A stretch of DNA of 6,857 bases from Pseudomonadota bacterium (GTDB lineage: Bacteria > Desulfobacterota > Desulfobacteria > Desulfobacterales > C00003060): NCBI GenBank assembly GCA_015222985.1, contig JADFWI010000265.1, forward strand, positions 1 to 6,857, given 5' to 3'. The number at the start of each line of letters is the position of its first letter. Position 1 is the first letter of the stretch. Under the pieces are notes generated by a model, which made no database searches, had not been told where the DNA came from, and saw only the letters and a list, made by a program, of their open reading frames with translations. Positions 6,096 through 6,857 of this stretch are shown here, in pieces. Made by a program: the position numbers and the translations under genes.

Positions 6096-6536
6096 CTACA
6101 GTTTCATTTTCTCGGCATTGATTTCAATCTCTTCATCCGTTACCCGGAGCTGATCGATCAACCATTGTCGGCCCTGCCTGATCAGATAATATATTTCCTT
6201 TTGATTTGTTTCGCCGGCAACGGTTCCAATCCTTGCGTCAATGACAACTACGGCCCTGTTGTCATCGATCTTTGAATCAATGACCGCGCCATCGATCCTC
6301 CTGTACTCCATTTGTTGCAAAGCCTTCCAGGTGTCAATTGTCCAGACCGATTTTGGTCTGTTGTCCCTGAAATGTTCTGTGGTGTGGTTGGCAGTCTCGT
6401 CCATGCCAGGGCCACCGTAGCGGGCGCTGAATGACTCGACCACATCAACAGGGGAGTCCTGTTGGGCCTGACATAGCGTGAATGTGGGAAAAAGAAGGAT
6501 AATCAGCACAAGCACAGTTCTGCAGCCTCTTTTCAT
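6096..6536 (-). CDS. Small exported protein, possibly NTF2-like fold
   Basis: A 146-residue protein begins with a classical signal peptide: basic MKRGCR, a hydrophobic core (about 8-21) and a likely signal peptidase I site after CQA (22-24). The cysteine at 22 is preceded by Leu, so it is not a good lipobox and periplasmic location is favoured over a lipoprotein. The mature part has an N-terminal helix with VVESFSARY (32-40), then strand-rich segments such as AVVVIDARIGTV (95-106) and KEIYYLIRQGRQWLIDQLRV (113-132). This order, ending in a strand with a Trp before D-x-L, resembles NTF2-like or DUF4878-type domains, but I cannot name a family. The ATG at 6536 is chosen over one at 6578 because it starts the signal peptide and has AGAGGA about 6 nt upstream, whereas 6578 coincides with the predicted transcription start. 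Confidence 0.75.
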   Translation of the reverse strand: MKRGCRTVLVLIILLFPTFTLCQAQQDSPVDVVESFSARYGGPGMDETANHTTEHFRDNRPKSVWTIDTWKALQQMEYRRIDGAVIDSKIDDNRAVVVIDARIGTVAGETNQKEIYYLIRQGRQWLIDQLRVTDEEIEINAEKMKL

Positions 6537-6584
6537 GGGTTTCCTCTCCGCGAAAGTGTGATATCGGAACGCCCTCACCTTCCC

Positions 6585-6590
6585 ATTATA
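6585..6590 (-). promoter_or_regulatory. Candidate -10 box for the exported-protein gene
   Basis: On the minus strand this is a perfect TATAAT, within CGATATAATGG. The best -35 match is TTAACT with a 19-nt spacer, which is weak. Transcription would start near 6578, giving a leader of about 40 nt before the ATG at 6536 and supporting that start codon. Confidence 0.45.
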
Positions 6591-6646
6591 TCGGCAGGTT
6601 TGCGGAATAAGTTAAACCAGGGACACGCGTGGGATCCAAACGGGGC

Positions 6647-6660
6647 TACGAAATTTCGTA
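6647..6660. repeat. Perfect 14-bp palindrome TACGAAATTTCGTA
   Basis: TACGAAA is directly followed by its reverse complement TTTCGTA. It overlaps the next inverted repeat by three bases (GTA, 6658-6660). It is a possible protein-binding site or part of a dispersed repeat; nothing in the window identifies a binding protein. Confidence 0.45.
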
Positions 6661-6676
6661 ACCGTTCACAGGTTAC
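6658..6676. repeat. GTAACC/GGTTAC inverted repeat, second TAACCGTTCAC copy
   Basis: GTAACC (6658-6663) and GGTTAC (6671-6676) are perfect inverted repeats around a 7-nt loop. The internal 16 bases 6659-6674 match the repeat at the MFS stop codon (3938-3953, minus strand) at 15 of 16 positions. The copy here keeps the stem; the other copy has lost its outer pairs. Confidence 0.45.
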
Positions 6677-6710
6677 ATTCATGCCGTACGGAATTGTTTT
6701 GAAAGATGAA

Positions 6711-6738
6711 CGTCGAACATCGAACATCGAACGTCCAA
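6711..6738. repeat. Tandem heptamer array, four CRTCSAA units
   Basis: Four contiguous 7-nt units read CGTCGAA, CATCGAA, CATCGAA, CGTCCAA. A degenerate fifth, AGATGAA, precedes them at 6704-6710. The array is immediately left of the long inverted repeat, and I regard the two as parts of one compound repeat element. Period seven rules out coding triplet repetition as the explanation. Confidence 0.6.
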
Positions 6739-6739
6739 A

Positions 6740-6840
6740 CCTACTTCGCCGAAGTGGCTACGAAGGCTGAACGCCGAATGAAAAACGAATATCCAATACC
6801 GATTCAGCCGTCGTAGCTAAAGCTACTATGGCGAAGTCGG
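6740..6840. repeat. Long imperfect inverted repeat (REP/MITE-like element)
   Basis: An outer arm at 6740-6758 pairs with 6822-6840 at 15 of 19 positions, two of the mismatches being G-T wobbles. An inner arm CTACGAAGGCTGAA (6758-6771) pairs with TTCAGCCGTCGTAG (6803-6816) at 13 of 14. The loop is 6772-6802. Each side carries its own small palindrome: CTTCG-C-CGAAG (6744-6754) and GTAGCT-AA-AGCTAC (6813-6826). No reading frame is present. The structure suggests a non-autonomous palindromic repeat, possibly mobilised by an enzyme encoded elsewhere. The pairing is certain; mobility is inferred. Confidence 0.6.
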
Positions 6841-6857
6841 CACATTCAACCTGTCGA

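Larger units (their letters stand above)
6537..6857. other. Gene-free right end of the window
   Basis: I find no credible gene in these 321 bases. They contain a minus-strand promoter for the exported-protein gene, a perfect 14-bp palindrome, a GTAACC/GGTTAC hairpin, the palindrome CCGTACGG (6684-6691), a tandem heptamer array and a long imperfect inverted repeat reaching almost to the window edge. The short plus-strand frame 6558-6770 crosses these repeats and does not look coding. A neighbouring gene may begin beyond the window. Confidence 0.7.

Noticed and set aside
6465..6480. Lipoprotein signal in the exported protein
   Set aside because: The cysteine is preceded by Thr-Leu rather than a small residue at -1, so it does not fit a lipobox; a signal peptidase I site follows.
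6537..6578. N-terminal extension of the exported protein to ATG 6578
   Set aside because: It would place 14 residues before a classical signal peptide and coincide with the predicted transcription start.
6704..6738. CRISPR-like repeats
   Set aside because: The units are 7 nt and directly contiguous, with no spacers and no cas genes.
6558..6770. Plus-strand 70-codon frame at the right end
   Set aside because: It overlaps the exported-protein promoter, the palindromes and the heptamer array; the translation reflects the repeats and has no ribosome binding site or family resemblance.
6740..6840. tRNA or other known structured RNA because of the cloverleaf-like pairing
   Set aside because: No anticodon arm, T-loop GTTC motif at the right place, or CCA-type acceptor; stems and loop sizes do not fit a tRNA.

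Overview
The window reads as ordinary Gram-negative chromosome. A bifunctional ADP-heptose enzyme (HldE) implies a lipopolysaccharide core, and the housekeeping genes look proteobacterial. The intergenic repeats (CGAAC-type heptamers, TAACCGTTCAC words, TTCGGATT palindromes) remind me of uncultured Desulfobacterota (former Deltaproteobacteria). That placement is an impression, not a demonstrated result. I see no rRNA, tRNA, CRISPR array, transposase or phage gene.

Layout. The plus strand carries two genes at the left: hldE (79-1539) and a small DUF167/YggU protein (1617-1904). They converge on a minus-strand series filling the rest of the window, with an imperfect stem-loop at 1905-1944 in the junction. 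In transcription order the minus-strand genes are: a small exported protein (6536-6096), an SxtJ-family membrane protein (5950-5513), an 80-residue cysteine-containing hypothetical protein (5503-5261), an MFS transporter (5111-3951), the nucleotide-pool sanitiser RdgB (3916-3299) and the ketoacyl-ACP synthase FabF (3197-1959). The SxtJ and 80-residue genes are 9 nt apart and probably coupled. MFS and rdgB are 34 nt apart and probably co-transcribed. fabF has a good candidate promoter of its own.

Function. HldE makes the activated heptose for LPS inner core. FabF elongates fatty acids for membrane phospholipid and lipid A. RdgB removes non-canonical purine nucleotides. The other genes are membrane or envelope proteins without a clear shared pathway, so I see cell-envelope and housekeeping genes rather than a dedicated new system.

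The most unusual content is non-coding. The gap before the MFS gene (5112-5260) contains several perfect inverted repeats. The gene-free right end (6537-6857) contains a promoter, stacked palindromes, a tandem heptamer array and a roughly 100-nt imperfect hairpin that looks like a REP/MITE-type element. A 16-nt word from that region recurs (15/16) at the MFS stop codon. The least explained genes are the SxtJ protein, seen here without a carbamoyltransferase, and its 80-residue partner.
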